Shown: in pieces, positions 35,037-44,341 of the stretch | Position numbering within the stretch: position 1 is the first letter of the stretch | Layout: the number at the start of each line of letters is the position of its first letter | Notes under the pieces: generated by a model | Databases searched by the model: none | Told to the model about the DNA's origin: nothing | Seen by the model: the letters and a program-made list of their open reading frames with translations, nothing else | Source: CAYOHR01 sp964512145 | GTDB lineage: Bacteria > Bacteroidota > Bacteroidia > Flavobacteriales_G > JALEGO01 | Length of the DNA stretch: 53,821 nucleotides | NCBI GenBank assembly: GCA_964512145.1 | Contig: CAZEIM010000019.1 | Span: forward strand, 1-53,821 | Direction: 5' to 3' | Translations under genes and position numbers: made by a program

Positions 35037-36929
35037 CTAAAACATTTCCGTTAACTCCATCCATCGTAAAGTTTTGGCATCTAATTCTTCTACTAAATTC
35101 TGCATTCTTAATCCCTTTTCCTGAAGTTCTTTTGATGATAGAGACATACTTTGAAAATCAAGTTCTAAGTTTTTCTTTTCTTTCTCTAATTTTTCTATTT
35201 CCTTTTCTAAATTCTCTAACTCTAATTTTTCCTTATACGACAATTTTCTTTTTTCAGATTTAACCTCCAATAATTCCGATTTTGTATCAGAAATACTCTC
35301 TTTTTTTGAATGATCTAATTTTTGAAGTTCTTTATAATCTTCCTCTTCTCTAAACTCTGAATATGTGCCTACATAATCTCTAATTTTTCCATCTCCTTCA
35401 AATACAAACAAATGATCAACCAATTTATCCATAAAATATCGATCGTGCGATACAATAATCAAGCAGCCGGAATATGATTCTAAAAAATCTTCTAGTTTAT
35501 TCAGTGTTAATAAATCTAAATCGTTGGTAGGCTCATCAAGAATTAAAAAATTGGGGTTTTTAATAAGTACTGTAAGCAAATGCAATCTCCTTCGTTCTCC
35601 TCCACTTAACTTTGAAACATAGGTGTATTGCATTTCGGGAGGAAATAAAAAATGTTGTAAAAATTGACTGGCCGAAATACTTGTTCCATTATTCATGGGT
35701 ATATATTCTGCTATTTCTTTTACCACTTCAATAACACGTTTATCCTCTTTTAGTAACATTCCATCTTGTGTATAGTGCCCATAAACAATAGTATCTCCTG
35801 TACTTATATGTCCTGAATCAAAGGGTTCTTTGCCCATTAAAATATTTAAAAACGTAGATTTTCCTACTCCGTTTTTACCAATAATGCCAATTCGATCCCC
35901 TTTCAAAAAGGTATAGGTAAATGAATCAATAATTATTTGGTTTCCAAATTGTTTTCTAATATTTTTTAATTCAGCAATTTTTCCCCCTAAACGATTCATC
36001 TTCATTTCTAATCGCAATTGCTGTTCTATCTTTTTAGATTTAGCTTTTGCTTCAATTTCGTAAAAAGAATCAATTCGAGCTTTAGATTTAGTGGTTCTGG
36101 CCTTAGGCATTCTTCTCATCCAATCTAATTCTTTTTTAAACAATTGTTTAGCTTTTTCTATTTCAATATTTTCAATTTCCTTTCTCTCCTCGCTTTTTTC
36201 TAAAAAATAAGAATAATTTCCTTGGTGAACATAGATTTTTTTATGTGTTAACTCTAAAATTTTAGTACAAACTCTATCTAAAAAATATCGATCGTGGGTT
36301 ACCATTAATAACGCTAAGCCAGATTGTTGCAAATACTCTTCTAACCACTCAATCATTTCAATATCTAAATGATTGGTAGGTTCATCTAATATTAATAATT
36401 GCGGGTTATCCATTAATACTAAAGCCAATGCCAACCTTTTTTTTTGCCCACCGGATAGGTTTGTTATTTTTTTAGTTACATCTTCAATTCCAAAAACATG
36501 TAGCATATTTTTTAGCTTTCTGTCGTAATCCCATGCATTATACGTTTCCATATCAGCCATTGAGTTCGACAAATCATCCTCATAATTACCGGAATAATTT
36601 TGTGGATTTACCGATGAAATATATTCGTATTGATGAATAATTTTTTTTATCGTTGAATGCGCCTGATCCATAATTTGCTGTATTGTAAAGTCTGGAGTAA
36701 AATCAGGATCTTGAGATAAAAATGCTTTTCGAATATTATTTCTGTAGACTACTTTACCTGAATCAGCATCTGTAGTTCCTTGTAATATTTGTAATAGTGT
36801 AGTTTTTCCACTTCCATTTGCAGCAACCAAAGCCATTTTGTCTCCTTCAGAAATTCCGAAAGATATATTTTCGAACAAAATCCTTTCTCCAAAAGTTTTG
36901 GTAATATTTTCAACCGACAATAAATTCAT
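35037..36929 (-). CDS. ABC-F family ATPase (Uup-like)
   Basis: A 630-residue soluble tandem ATPase. ABC1 has Walker A AANGSGKTT (about 36-44), signature LSGGQKKRLAL and Walker B LLILDEPTNHLD. The linker (about 235-325, WMRRMPKARTTKSKARIDSF) is basic as in ABC-F proteins. ABC2 has GKNGVGKSTF, LSGGERRRLHLL and LILDEPTNDLDLLT. The C-terminal coiled coil (about 545-630) with many Lys/Glu matches Uup, which acts on DNA or ribosomes. ABC-F proteins bind the ribosomal E site; a Uup-type assignment rests on the C-terminal extension. No membrane domain is present. A good -7 box precedes the start. Confidence 0.92.
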   Translation of the reverse strand: MNLLSVENITKTFGERILFENISFGISEGDKMALVAANGSGKTTLLQILQGTTDADSGKVVYRNNIRKAFLSQDPDFTPDFTIQQIMDQAHSTIKKIIHQYEYISSVNPQNYSGNYEDDLSNSMADMETYNAWDYDRKLKNMLHVFGIEDVTKKITNLSGGQKKRLALALVLMDNPQLLILDEPTNHLDIEMIEWLEEYLQQSGLALLMVTHDRYFLDRVCTKILELTHKKIYVHQGNYSYFLEKSEERKEIENIEIEKAKQLFKKELDWMRRMPKARTTKSKARIDSFYEIEAKAKSKKIEQQLRLEMKMNRLGGKIAELKNIRKQFGNQIIIDSFTYTFLKGDRIGIIGKNGVGKSTFLNILMGKEPFDSGHISTGDTIVYGHYTQDGMLLKEDKRVIEVVKEIAEYIPMNNGTSISASQFLQHFLFPPEMQYTYVSKLSGGERRRLHLLTVLIKNPNFLILDEPTNDLDLLTLNKLEDFLESYSGCLIIVSHDRYFMDKLVDHLFVFEGDGKIRDYVGTYSEFREEEDYKELQKLDHSKKESISDTKSELLEVKSEKRKLSYKEKLELENLEKEIEKLEKEKKNLELDFQSMSLSSKELQEKGLRMQNLVEELDAKTLRWMELTEMF

Positions 36930-36945
36930 GTATATAAATTATATC

Positions 36946-36953
36946 CAAAGGTA
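36946..36953 (-). promoter_or_regulatory. -7 element for the ABC-F gene
   Basis: The minus strand reads TACCTTTG (TAnnTTTG, perfect), ending 16 nt before the ATG at 36929. No TTG is seen at the -33 distance. Confidence 0.45.
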
Positions 36954-36982
36954 CATAAATCGATAGTATATATTATTGAATA

Positions 36983-38773
36983 TTAAAAAGGATATAATAT
37001 GGGAATTAATAATGTTGCTAATATCCAAAACAAAATATTTAAAGGTGTTCCAATTTTTAAGAAATCAGAAAATTTATAATTTCCTGCAGTATATACCATT
37101 AAATTGGTTTGATAACCAATGGGTGTCATAAAACTTACGGATGAGGCAAAAATTACCGCCATTAAAAATGGCGTTGGACTTAATTGTAACTTTTGAGCAG
37201 TTGCAATAGCAATGGGAGCTAATAAAGCAGCTGTTGCATTATTTGACATTATTTCTGTTAAAATAGACGTTATTAAATATAAGCCAGAAAGAATAAATAC
37301 AGGTCCATAATCGCTTAAATTGTGTATTAATCCATTGGCTATATATACGTCCAATCCAGAATTTTTCATAGCTGTTCCAAAAGTAATAGAACCTGCTAGC
37401 ACAAAAATGATTGGCCAGCTTACAGCATCATATGCATCTTTCATGGTAATACATTTTGTTAATACTAAAGCTACTACTCCAGCAATAGAACCTGTTAATA
37501 TATCCAATATATTGAATGATGCCAAAAAAACCACTGTAAAAATAATAAGCGATGCTTTAGCGAATTTTCTTCGTTCAAAATCCTGAATAGACTCTTCAGA
37601 AATAAGTATAAACGGAGCTTCTTGTTCTTTTTCAAACTTTTTCATCTCTTTAATATAGTGTTTTTTCACTTCTGCTAAAATGACATCTCCTGGTTTTAAT
37701 TTGGTTTGATATAAATGATCTTGAACTACTTCTTCTCTATGTTTAATCGCTAAAGGTATAGCCCTAAATCTTTTTCTAAAATCAAGTTCATGCAAGGTTT
37801 TATCGGAAAAACTTGAATTAGCCGTTATCACCATTTCTATAAGTACTGAGTTTCTGCCTTTTAAATCCTCGTTAAATATTTTAACGGTTGAATTCACTAA
37901 TACTTTAACTCCTTGTTTTAATTTTTTAATTTTTTCCACATCACATCTAATTTTCAGTATATCATGCGACTGTAAAACAAAATCTCCCGGAGGGTATACC
38001 ACTGCCGTATTGCCCCTACGAACTTCAATAATATCCATTTCAAGCTCTTTTACCAGTGGCGATTGCATAATCATTTGGCCTACCGATTCAGAATTTTCTT
38101 GCAACTCAATCTCGGTTATATAATCCCCTACAGTAAATTTATCGGATGTTTTGATTGGTTTAATATTTGGTAAAAACCTTATCCCGATTGTTAAAATATA
38201 CAACAGTCCCAACACTAAAAATATCAAACCTAAAGGTGTAACAGAAAACATTGTAAGATCATTAATTCCTGACTTTTGAGCAATACCAGAAACCAGTAAA
38301 GTAGTAGATGTACCAATTAGTGTACACATGCCTCCTAAAATAGTGACATATGACAAGGGTATTAATATTTTTGAAGGACTATTATTAGAAATGTTAGCGA
38401 TTTGAATAAATACCGGGATAAAAATTGCTACCACTGGAGTATTATTCATAAAAGCAGAAGCTAAGGCTACTAAAATAAAAAGAGCCAATAATCCAACATA
38501 AAAATGTGACTTAAAAATACCTGAAAAACGATAGGCTAAATATTGTAGTGCACCGGTTTTTAAAATTGCTGTGCTAATAATAAACATAAATAACACAGTA
38601 ATTGTTGCCGAATTACTAAATCCTTCAATACCTTGTTGTGGCGTAATTACTCCTGAAATAATTAACACAGAAACTGCTAGCAAAACAACTATATCGGAGC
38701 TTAATTTTTCTGTCACAAATAAAATAAGTGCTCCAATTAAAACAAAAAGTGTTATGAGCATTTCAGATGTCAT
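36983..38773 (-). CDS. SLC13/DASS-type transporter with two RCK_C (TrkA-C) domains
   Basis: A 596-residue inner-membrane carrier. The N-terminal half has multiple helices and the SLC13 repeat sequence FMNNTPVVAIFIPV, with GGMCTLIGTSTTLLVSG. A cytoplasmic insert at about 205-390 contains two TrkA-C domains (TEIELQENSESVGQ...; VEMVITANSSFSDKTL). The second half has EIMSNNATAALLAPIAIA and FMTPIGYQTNLMVY, the Na+/substrate hairpins (SNT/NxxA-type motifs). Substrates in this group are sulfate, dicarboxylates or other anions; not determinable here. The RCK domains suggest regulation by a nucleotide or ion. Confidence 0.9.
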   Translation of the reverse strand: MTSEMLITLFVLIGALILFVTEKLSSDIVVLLAVSVLIISGVITPQQGIEGFSNSATITVLFMFIISTAILKTGALQYLAYRFSGIFKSHFYVGLLALFILVALASAFMNNTPVVAIFIPVFIQIANISNNSPSKILIPLSYVTILGGMCTLIGTSTTLLVSGIAQKSGINDLTMFSVTPLGLIFLVLGLLYILTIGIRFLPNIKPIKTSDKFTVGDYITEIELQENSESVGQMIMQSPLVKELEMDIIEVRRGNTAVVYPPGDFVLQSHDILKIRCDVEKIKKLKQGVKVLVNSTVKIFNEDLKGRNSVLIEMVITANSSFSDKTLHELDFRKRFRAIPLAIKHREEVVQDHLYQTKLKPGDVILAEVKKHYIKEMKKFEKEQEAPFILISEESIQDFERRKFAKASLIIFTVVFLASFNILDILTGSIAGVVALVLTKCITMKDAYDAVSWPIIFVLAGSITFGTAMKNSGLDVYIANGLIHNLSDYGPVFILSGLYLITSILTEIMSNNATAALLAPIAIATAQKLQLSPTPFLMAVIFASSVSFMTPIGYQTNLMVYTAGNYKFSDFLKIGTPLNILFWILATLLIPILYPF

Positions 38774-38869
38774 AAAATTGAGTTTCTAAAAAAATAAAAA
38801 ACTTACTTGAATAGGTTGCTAATTTAAACAAAAAAAAGAGCATGATTTAATTCCTGTAAAAAGAAAATG

Positions 38870-38877
38870 TATATTTG
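38870..38877 (+). promoter_or_regulatory. -7 element for the TPR-ribH operon
   Basis: TATATTTG (TAnnTTTG, perfect) lies 15 nt before the ATG at 38893. It rules out the apparent upstream TTG start at 38875, which is inside the box. A weak TTTA stands at the -33 position. Confidence 0.5.
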
Positions 38878-38892
38878 CATAAAAAAATAAAG

Positions 38893-39591
38893 ATGGCTGA
38901 AATAAAGGAAAAAGAAGTAGTTCAAGAAGTTCAAAATACAAGTGGAACCATTCAACAAACCGTTGATTCGAACGATTTTTACACAAAAAATAAAAAGAAC
39001 CTAAACACAGTGGGTATTGCTGTATTAATTATGATTGCAGGATATTTTTTATATCAAAATTTTGTAGCTAAACCTAAAATTATAGAAGCTGAAAAAATGT
39101 TGTGGACTGCAGAAAAGTATTTTGAACAAGACTCTTTTAAACTTGCTTTAAATGGTTCAATGGAAAATCCAGGTTTACTAGAAATTATTGATAACTATGG
39201 AAGCACTCCATCAGGTAATTTAGCAAAATTATATGCCGGATTAAGTTACTTACAACTAGGAGAGTACGATTTAGCAATAGAATTCTTACAAAAATATAGC
39301 TCATCTGATCCTATGCTTGAGCCACTTTATAATGGAGCATTAGGCGATGCATTTGTAGAAAAAAATGATTTAGAAAGTGCCGTAAAATATTATCAAAAAG
39401 CAATTGAGATTAAAAATAGTTTTTTAGGACCTATTTATATTTCAAAAGCTGCTTTAGTTTATGAAAACTTAGGAAAATATGAAGAAGCTTTAGAGGTATA
39501 TAAGAAGTTAAAGAACGAATATCCAGAATCGGAACAATCAAGAAATGTGGATAAATACATATCAAAGTTTGAGGTATTAGCTAAAAAATAA
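38893..39591 (+). CDS. Membrane-anchored tetratricopeptide repeat protein
   Basis: A 232-residue protein from the ATG at 38893. A Glu/Lys/Gln-rich cytoplasmic start leads to one transmembrane helix (about 38-56, LNTVGIAVLIMIAGYFLYQN), then a periplasmic TPR region: NLAKLYAGLSYLQLGEYDLAIEFL, EPLYNGALGDAFVEKNDLESAVKYY and ISKAALVYENLGKYEEALEVY. The topology resembles YfgM-type chaperone-associated proteins of the inner membrane. Partner unknown. It overlaps ribH by one base (TAATG), so the two are co-translated, although no functional link is obvious. Confidence 0.87.
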   Translation: MAEIKEKEVVQEVQNTSGTIQQTVDSNDFYTKNKKNLNTVGIAVLIMIAGYFLYQNFVAKPKIIEAEKMLWTAEKYFEQDSFKLALNGSMENPGLLEIIDNYGSTPSGNLAKLYAGLSYLQLGEYDLAIEFLQKYSSSDPMLEPLYNGALGDAFVEKNDLESAVKYYQKAIEIKNSFLGPIYISKAALVYENLGKYEEALEVYKKLKNEYPESEQSRNVDKYISKFEVLAKK

Positions 39592-40070
39592 TGGCTACTG
39601 TAGATCTCTCATCAATTCACTACACTCCAGGGTTTAATATATCCACTTACAGGCTTGTAATTGTTACTTCTGAATGGAATTCTGAAATCACTAAAAATTT
39701 ATTAAAAGGATCTATTGAAACATTAACCCATTTAGGTGTTCCTGAAAAAAACATACTTCAAAAATATGTACCCGGAAGCTTTGAACTGCCTTTGGGTGCT
39801 CAATTTTGTTTGGAGAAATTTAATCCAGATGCAGTAATTTGTTTAGGATGTATTATTCAAGGAGAAACTAGACACTTTGAGTTCGTTTGCCAAGCAGTAT
39901 CTCAAGGCATTAAAGATGTTTCTTTAAAATATAACAAACCGGTTATTTTTGGTGTGTTAACAGATGATAACAAACAACAATCCATAGACAGATCAGGAGG
40001 AAAGCTAGGGAATAAAGGCGTAGAAGCTGCTGTAACAGCATTAAAAATGATTGATCTACAAAAATCATAA
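39591..40070 (+). CDS. ribH: 6,7-Dimethyl-8-ribityllumazine synthase
   Basis: A 159-residue enzyme that condenses 5-amino-6-ribitylamino-uracil with 3,4-dihydroxy-2-butanone 4-phosphate in riboflavin synthesis. It has VTSEWNSEI (substrate-binding Trp), KYVPGSFELPLGAQ, GCIIQGETRHFEFVCQAVSQG with the catalytic His (RHFEFV), FGVLTDDNKQQ and NKGVEAAVTALKM. The motifs and length fit an icosahedral lumazine synthase. It starts on the last base of the TPR gene; the acyltransferase follows after 1 nt. Confidence 0.97.
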   Translation: MATVDLSSIHYTPGFNISTYRLVIVTSEWNSEITKNLLKGSIETLTHLGVPEKNILQKYVPGSFELPLGAQFCLEKFNPDAVICLGCIIQGETRHFEFVCQAVSQGIKDVSLKYNKPVIFGVLTDDNKQQSIDRSGGKLGNKGVEAAVTALKMIDLQKS

Positions 40071-40071
40071 T

Positions 40072-40617
40072 ATGTTATATATACTTTCTCGTATTTTAAA
40101 AAAAGCTTTTGGCTGGAAATTTATATATAACATTGACCCATCCATCAAAAAATTTGTTGTACTAGGGGCACCACACACGAGTAATTGGGATGGAATATGG
40201 GCATTAGCGTATGTGAGTTATTTTAAAATACCATTTAAATTTTTAATCAAAAAAGATTTGTTTTTTTTTCCTTTGGGAATTATTTTAAGAAAATTGGGAG
40301 GCTTACCGGTTGATCGGTCTAAAAGCAACTCACTAACCGATCAATGTGTTGAATATTTTAAGCAAAATGAAACATTAGTTCTTGGAATAACTCCCGAAGG
40401 CACAAGGAGTTACAACGATCAATGGAAAAAAGGATTTTACTATATTTCTGAAAAAGCAAACATTCCTATTGTAGTTGGCTATATTGACTACGAAAAAAAA
40501 ATTGTTTCTATGGACCATATCTTAAAAAAAACAGGAAATATTGATTTAGATATTCAAACACTAAAGGCTTTTTACAAAACCAAGAAAGGGAAACATCCTG
40601 AAAAAGGAGTAATTTAG
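40072..40617 (+). CDS. PlsC-like glycerolphosphate/lysophospholipid acyltransferase
   Basis: A 181-residue membrane-associated acyltransferase from the ATG at 40072, 1 nt after the ribH stop (the earlier ATG at 40051 lies inside ribH). The HX4D motif is APHTSNWDGIW; the second block is FFFPLGIILRKLGGLPVDRS; the third is GITPEGTRSYNDQWKKGFYY; and a fourth IPIVVGYIDY. This is the order of family blocks I-IV. It resembles short acyltransferases related to PlsC, so the acyl acceptor may be a lysophosphatidate or another glycerolipid. Confidence 0.88.
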   Translation: MLYILSRILKKAFGWKFIYNIDPSIKKFVVLGAPHTSNWDGIWALAYVSYFKIPFKFLIKKDLFFFPLGIILRKLGGLPVDRSKSNSLTDQCVEYFKQNETLVLGITPEGTRSYNDQWKKGFYYISEKANIPIVVGYIDYEKKIVSMDHILKKTGNIDLDIQTLKAFYKTKKGKHPEKGVI

Positions 40618-40628
40618 TTTTCTTTGCC

Positions 40629-41546
40629 ATGAATTGTTTAAACTGTGAACAAGAAATAAAAGTTGAAGATAAATTCTGTTCAACGTGTGGACAAGAAAAC
40701 ATCAGTTCAAAATCTCCCTTTAAGGATATTGTAATACATTGGTTAAACGCAAACTTTAATTTCGATACAAAACTTTGGATTACATTAAAGTATTTATTGT
40801 TATTTCCAGGTAAAATTGCTTATGAATATAATGAAGGTAAAAGGAACAAATTTGTTCACCCCATAAAATTATATCTATTTATAACCATAATAGTTGGATA
40901 TATCAATTATAACCTAAATACCAACGAAAGAAATTATTATGCAGATATTCCTATAGAAGAAATCGATACTCTAAAAAGTTTAACATATTCTTTAGGAAAC
41001 ATTAATATTAAAAATAAACCAACTGAATATTTTAAAAAAATAGCTATTGCCAATAAAAAAACCGTTGACAGCTTATTAATACTTGAACTTGGTAACCTCA
41101 ATAATATCAGCCCCCTAGAGAAATATATTTTCATAAAATTTTCAAAAATAATAACATATAATAAATCTGATTTAGAAGCTATTTTGAAAAAAAACTTTTC
41201 CATTTCTTTATTTTTATTGATGCCCTTGTTTGCTGTTATGTTGATGGTATTATTTAAAAAATCAAAAAAATATTACGTAGAGCACCTCGTGTTTTCTTTA
41301 TATCTGCACAGTTTTTTATATTTTTTAGTTTTTATAAGTCAAGTTTTCGGTATATATTCTTCATTCATAGAAGCTTTATTATTAATTTTTATTCCACCAT
41401 ATTATTTATATGTAAGTCTAAAATATTTCTATAAACAATCCTTTTTAAAAACATTTTTCAAAACCGCCACTTCAATATTTTTACATGGAATCTTATTAAT
41501 TATTACAGTTTCAGTTGCTATTTTATTAATGATTGCAAAACTATAA
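40629..41546 (+). CDS. DUF3667-type membrane protein with N-terminal zinc ribbon
   Basis: A 305-residue protein. The N-terminus is a zinc ribbon (CLNCEQEI, then FCSTCGQEN). The DUF3667 signature follows: LWITLKYLLLFPGKIAYEYNEGKRNKFVHPIKLYLF (F-PG, GKR, P-I-x-x-Y). Four to five hydrophobic helices follow, at about 82-95, 190-213, 222-243, 250-262 and 280-303. Common in Bacteroidota, function unknown. It sits 11 nt after the acyltransferase, so co-transcription is likely. Confidence 0.86.
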   Translation: MNCLNCEQEIKVEDKFCSTCGQENISSKSPFKDIVIHWLNANFNFDTKLWITLKYLLLFPGKIAYEYNEGKRNKFVHPIKLYLFITIIVGYINYNLNTNERNYYADIPIEEIDTLKSLTYSLGNINIKNKPTEYFKKIAIANKKTVDSLLILELGNLNNISPLEKYIFIKFSKIITYNKSDLEAILKKNFSISLFLLMPLFAVMLMVLFKKSKKYYVEHLVFSLYLHSFLYFLVFISQVFGIYSSFIEALLLIFIPPYYLYVSLKYFYKQSFLKTFFKTATSIFLHGILLIITVSVAILLMIAKL

Positions 41547-41553
41547 TTAGTGA

Positions 41554-43246
41554 TTACTCAATCGTAATTTTCGTTTTTTTACTACTAAAAAAACCTGGAT
41601 ATTCTCCCATGGATAAACTACTATACATGGTATATGTTCCCTGAATATTTTCAGGAATATTGACTAAAAAATTTGCCGTAGAATTTCCGGGGGGTATTTT
41701 TAAATAAGTATCTAAAGGGTATAATAAAACTCTATGCGTAATAGAATTATTTTGAAATAAAATCCAATGCAATCGAATAGGAAAAGAAATTGAGCTAACA
41801 AAGAATGTATCGGGAGTTGGGTTATATACCTTATATTTAATTTCGTAATTTCTATTCGTATAAAATTGATTGATTGAATTCTGTTCAAAAGTTAATTCTA
41901 CCTTTTGAATCATAGGATAATGATTAAATATTTTCCAATAATATTTTTTATTTTGAAACGAATGTAATTCTTCAGAAAAATCCCTAAAGCATTCCCAACG
42001 GTTTTCGGTGTAATAAAAAATACTTTGTTTATTAAATGTAGAATCTACAGACCAAATATCGAATTGATTTTTTCTATAATCAATACTATTTAAACTCATA
42101 GAAATATTGTCGGTATAAAATGAATATATGGCTGCTTTTTGGTATGAATTTAAAAACACTACCGGCATATCTTTTGCTTTACGATGAATATCGTTTGCCC
42201 AATTAAAAAAAAAAGAAAAAGGAGTTTTTATATAAGGTAGTACAATAAATACACGAGCAATCAATAGCAATGAGATGGTATATATAAATACTTTTTTAGG
42301 GAAAAAATCTTTAATAAAACCAGGTAATTGACAAACAAATAATACATACGGAAGTGCTAATAAGGCAGTCCAATGTGCCTCTACCCTACCCTTATAGGTT
42401 GAAAGCAAGAAAAACAAAAAAATACTCAGAGAAATATATCCGAGTTTTAAAATATTTTTATCGATATGGTGAGATTTCTTTCTAAGAAAAATCAATACAT
42501 ATATCAATAAAACCGGATTAAACAAGGCTATTTGAGCCGGAATAAACTCCAATACATTCGTCCATTTAAAACCAGTACTTCTATCCGAAAAATGGTATTT
42601 AATAGACGGAAAATCATGTTTAACTTGCCAAACTATATGTGGAATCAATAAAATTAAAGCTAAACCTAAAATGTAATAGGTGCTTTTTTTTAAAAAAAGT
42701 TTGGGATGAAATAGAAATGTTGATCCAATCAGTAATATTGCGTGGTACTTACTGTAAAGACTTAATACTCCAGCTATTGACACCCATGTGGCATTAAAAA
42801 CATTTTGATTTTCTGTATACCTTACAAAAAACACTAAATATATACTGCTAAAAAAAAGTAAGGGAGAGTCTGGAGTTGCTATAAACCCATATATATGTAA
42901 AACGGGGATACTTGCATAGACTAACCAAAAATAAAAAACATCAATATTAGAGTTTTTTTGTATTATTCCTTTCCATAAAAAAATACCACTAAAAACCCAA
43001 GTTATAACCGTTATAANNNNNNNNNNNNNNNNNNNNNNNNNNNNNNNNNNNNNNNNNNAGAGACGTGCCAATTTTAATAAATATAGCAATCATGGGAGGG
43101 TGATCAAAATACCCCCAGTCTAAGTTTTTAGAAAAAAGCCAATAATAAGCTTCGTCATCATGCAATGATGTAAAAAATGCCTGTAATAAGTTTACTAGTA
43201 CTAGTAAATACAGTAAATGCTTAGCCTTTTTATTTATCGCATTCAC
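41554..43246 (-). CDS. ArnT-like membrane glycosyltransferase (PMT/GT39-GT83 superfamily), with an N-run
   Basis: An inner-membrane glycosyltransferase of about 560 residues. The N-terminal part (62 residues) has TSLHDDEAYYWLFSKNLDWG and YFDHPPMIAIFIKIGTS, with the catalytic DDEAYYW and the D-H-P-P motif of undecaprenyl-phosphate sugar/lipid A transferases. A 42-N run (43017-43058) interrupts it. The second part (486 residues) has many transmembrane helices (LHIYGFIATPDSPLLFF) and a soluble C-terminal domain. On the coding strand two bases (CT) precede and two bases (TT) follow the gap, so the true gap length must equal 2 modulo 3, not 42. The sugar and acceptor are unknown. It overlaps the Kazal gene by 17 nt. 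Confidence 0.85.
43017..43058. other. N-run (42 bases) inside the glycosyltransferase gene
   Basis: An assembly gap. The reading frames on either side require a true length of 3k+2, so the number of Ns is an estimate. No overlap of the flanks is seen. Confidence 0.95.
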
Positions 43247-43448
43247 CGTTTGTCCATGACTTTACTCCAGAGCAAACAGCATAACAATCGTTCGAATATG
43301 TTTTGCCATCACATCCACAAACCGGAGCATATATTTCGTAACAAATACAGTCGTCTTTTTCTTTTCCTTTGCAAGCATCAGAGTCATCCTTTGAGCAAGC
43401 GTTCATAAATAGTACTGTTGTAGTCAATAACAAAAAAAACTTTTTCAT
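43230..43448 (-). CDS. Small Kazal-type protease inhibitor lipoprotein
   Basis: A 72-residue protein with a lipoprotein signal (MKKFFLLLTTTVLFMNACSK, lipobox Cys 18). A single Kazal domain follows from about residue 33: CICYEIYAPVCGCDGKTYSN, then DCYAVCSGVKSWTNGEC. The spacing of cysteines and the C-G-x-D-G-x-T-Y core match Kazal inhibitors of serine proteases. The P1 region (about C-x-Y-E-I-Y) is acidic or aromatic, so the target is unpredictable. It is a rather rare fold in bacteria. It overlaps the glycosyltransferase by 17 nt and lies 9 nt after the ADC-like gene. Confidence 0.9.
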   Translation of the reverse strand: MKKFFLLLTTTVLFMNACSKDDSDACKGKEKDDCICYEIYAPVCGCDGKTYSNDCYAVCSGVKSWTNGECDK

Positions 43449-43457
43449 AATATTAGT

Positions 43458-44327
43458 TTAATTAATTTGAGGTAATTCAAACATACTGTTCATATTCTCA
43501 CAGGTTCTAATTTGTAATGGATATGGATGTATTTGTAAGTTTTTTAATATTTTAGCCTGATTACTTTCTCCTGTTATTTGTAGATACTCACTTTTATAGT
43601 CATTTTTATGAGTAGTAAAAAGCTGTTGAGTATATTTTTTAATTTTAAATGAGCCCTCAAACTGGGTTTTACTTTTTACTAAACTATTGTTTTTTATACT
43701 ATACAAGTATCCTGTTTCATTCACCATAATATTTTTTCCTTGAACTGGAATTTTTAAGGAGAAGTATGGGGTATTGCCTTCATAATCAAATGCCTGACAT
43801 GTATTATAATCTTTACCTGTAGTAATGTCAATTTGCTCCACCACCTTGGGTAATCCCCAAATTTTTGTTCCTCTTATTTGATTTTCTAATGATGTTACGG
43901 GCATATTAAAAACATAATAACCAAATCCTCTAATTTTAGAATATAATAACGGCAATAAAGGGATATTTATTTTGTTATTTACTAAAACGGGAATAGTCAT
44001 TGCAATTTCATTGTAGGGCTTTATTCCCAGAACTTTTTTATATTCATAGCAAGAAAAAATTACTAAAGCCCTGTTTTTAAACATAGATACTGGCTGCATA
44101 GAAGGATGAGGCAACATGGCTTTTGCCTTTGAATAATCGCATAAAAAAACGCCCATTGTACACGTTACATTCTTATAAAACGTTGGGAAAAAATAGTTTT
44201 TATAGATTTCATCTGATAACCTTAAGGGATTAGAAGCATGATGTAACGTATATTTTTTAAAAAAATCATCATTAAATTCATTGGAATTATCTAATAATTC
44301 AGGGCTAATTAAAGTATTGGCTTTCAT
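43458..44327 (-). CDS. Acetoacetate decarboxylase-family protein
   Basis: A 289-residue ADC-superfamily protein. Typical pieces are AKAMLPHPSMQPVSMFKNRALVIFSCYEYK, YNEIAMTIPVL, YYVFNMPVTSLENQIRGTKIWGLPKVVEQIDI and YFSLKIP. The K of WGLPKVV aligns with the Schiff-base lysine of acetoacetate decarboxylase. Many homologues are not decarboxylases but aldolase- or hydrolase-like, so the reaction is uncertain. It lies 14 nt downstream of icmF and is probably co-transcribed with it, suggesting a role in branched-chain or odd-chain acyl-CoA metabolism. Confidence 0.83.
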   Translation of the reverse strand: MKANTLISPELLDNSNEFNDDFFKKYTLHHASNPLRLSDEIYKNYFFPTFYKNVTCTMGVFLCDYSKAKAMLPHPSMQPVSMFKNRALVIFSCYEYKKVLGIKPYNEIAMTIPVLVNNKINIPLLPLLYSKIRGFGYYVFNMPVTSLENQIRGTKIWGLPKVVEQIDITTGKDYNTCQAFDYEGNTPYFSLKIPVQGKNIMVNETGYLYSIKNNSLVKSKTQFEGSFKIKKYTQQLFTTHKNDYKSEYLQITGESNQAKILKNLQIHPYPLQIRTCENMNSMFELPQIN

Positions 44328-44341
44328 AATTATTTTTTTAA

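Noticed and set aside
41554..43089. Start of the glycosyltransferase at 43089
   Set aside because: The N-terminus read from there is in another frame before the Ns; the real N-terminal part starts at 43246.
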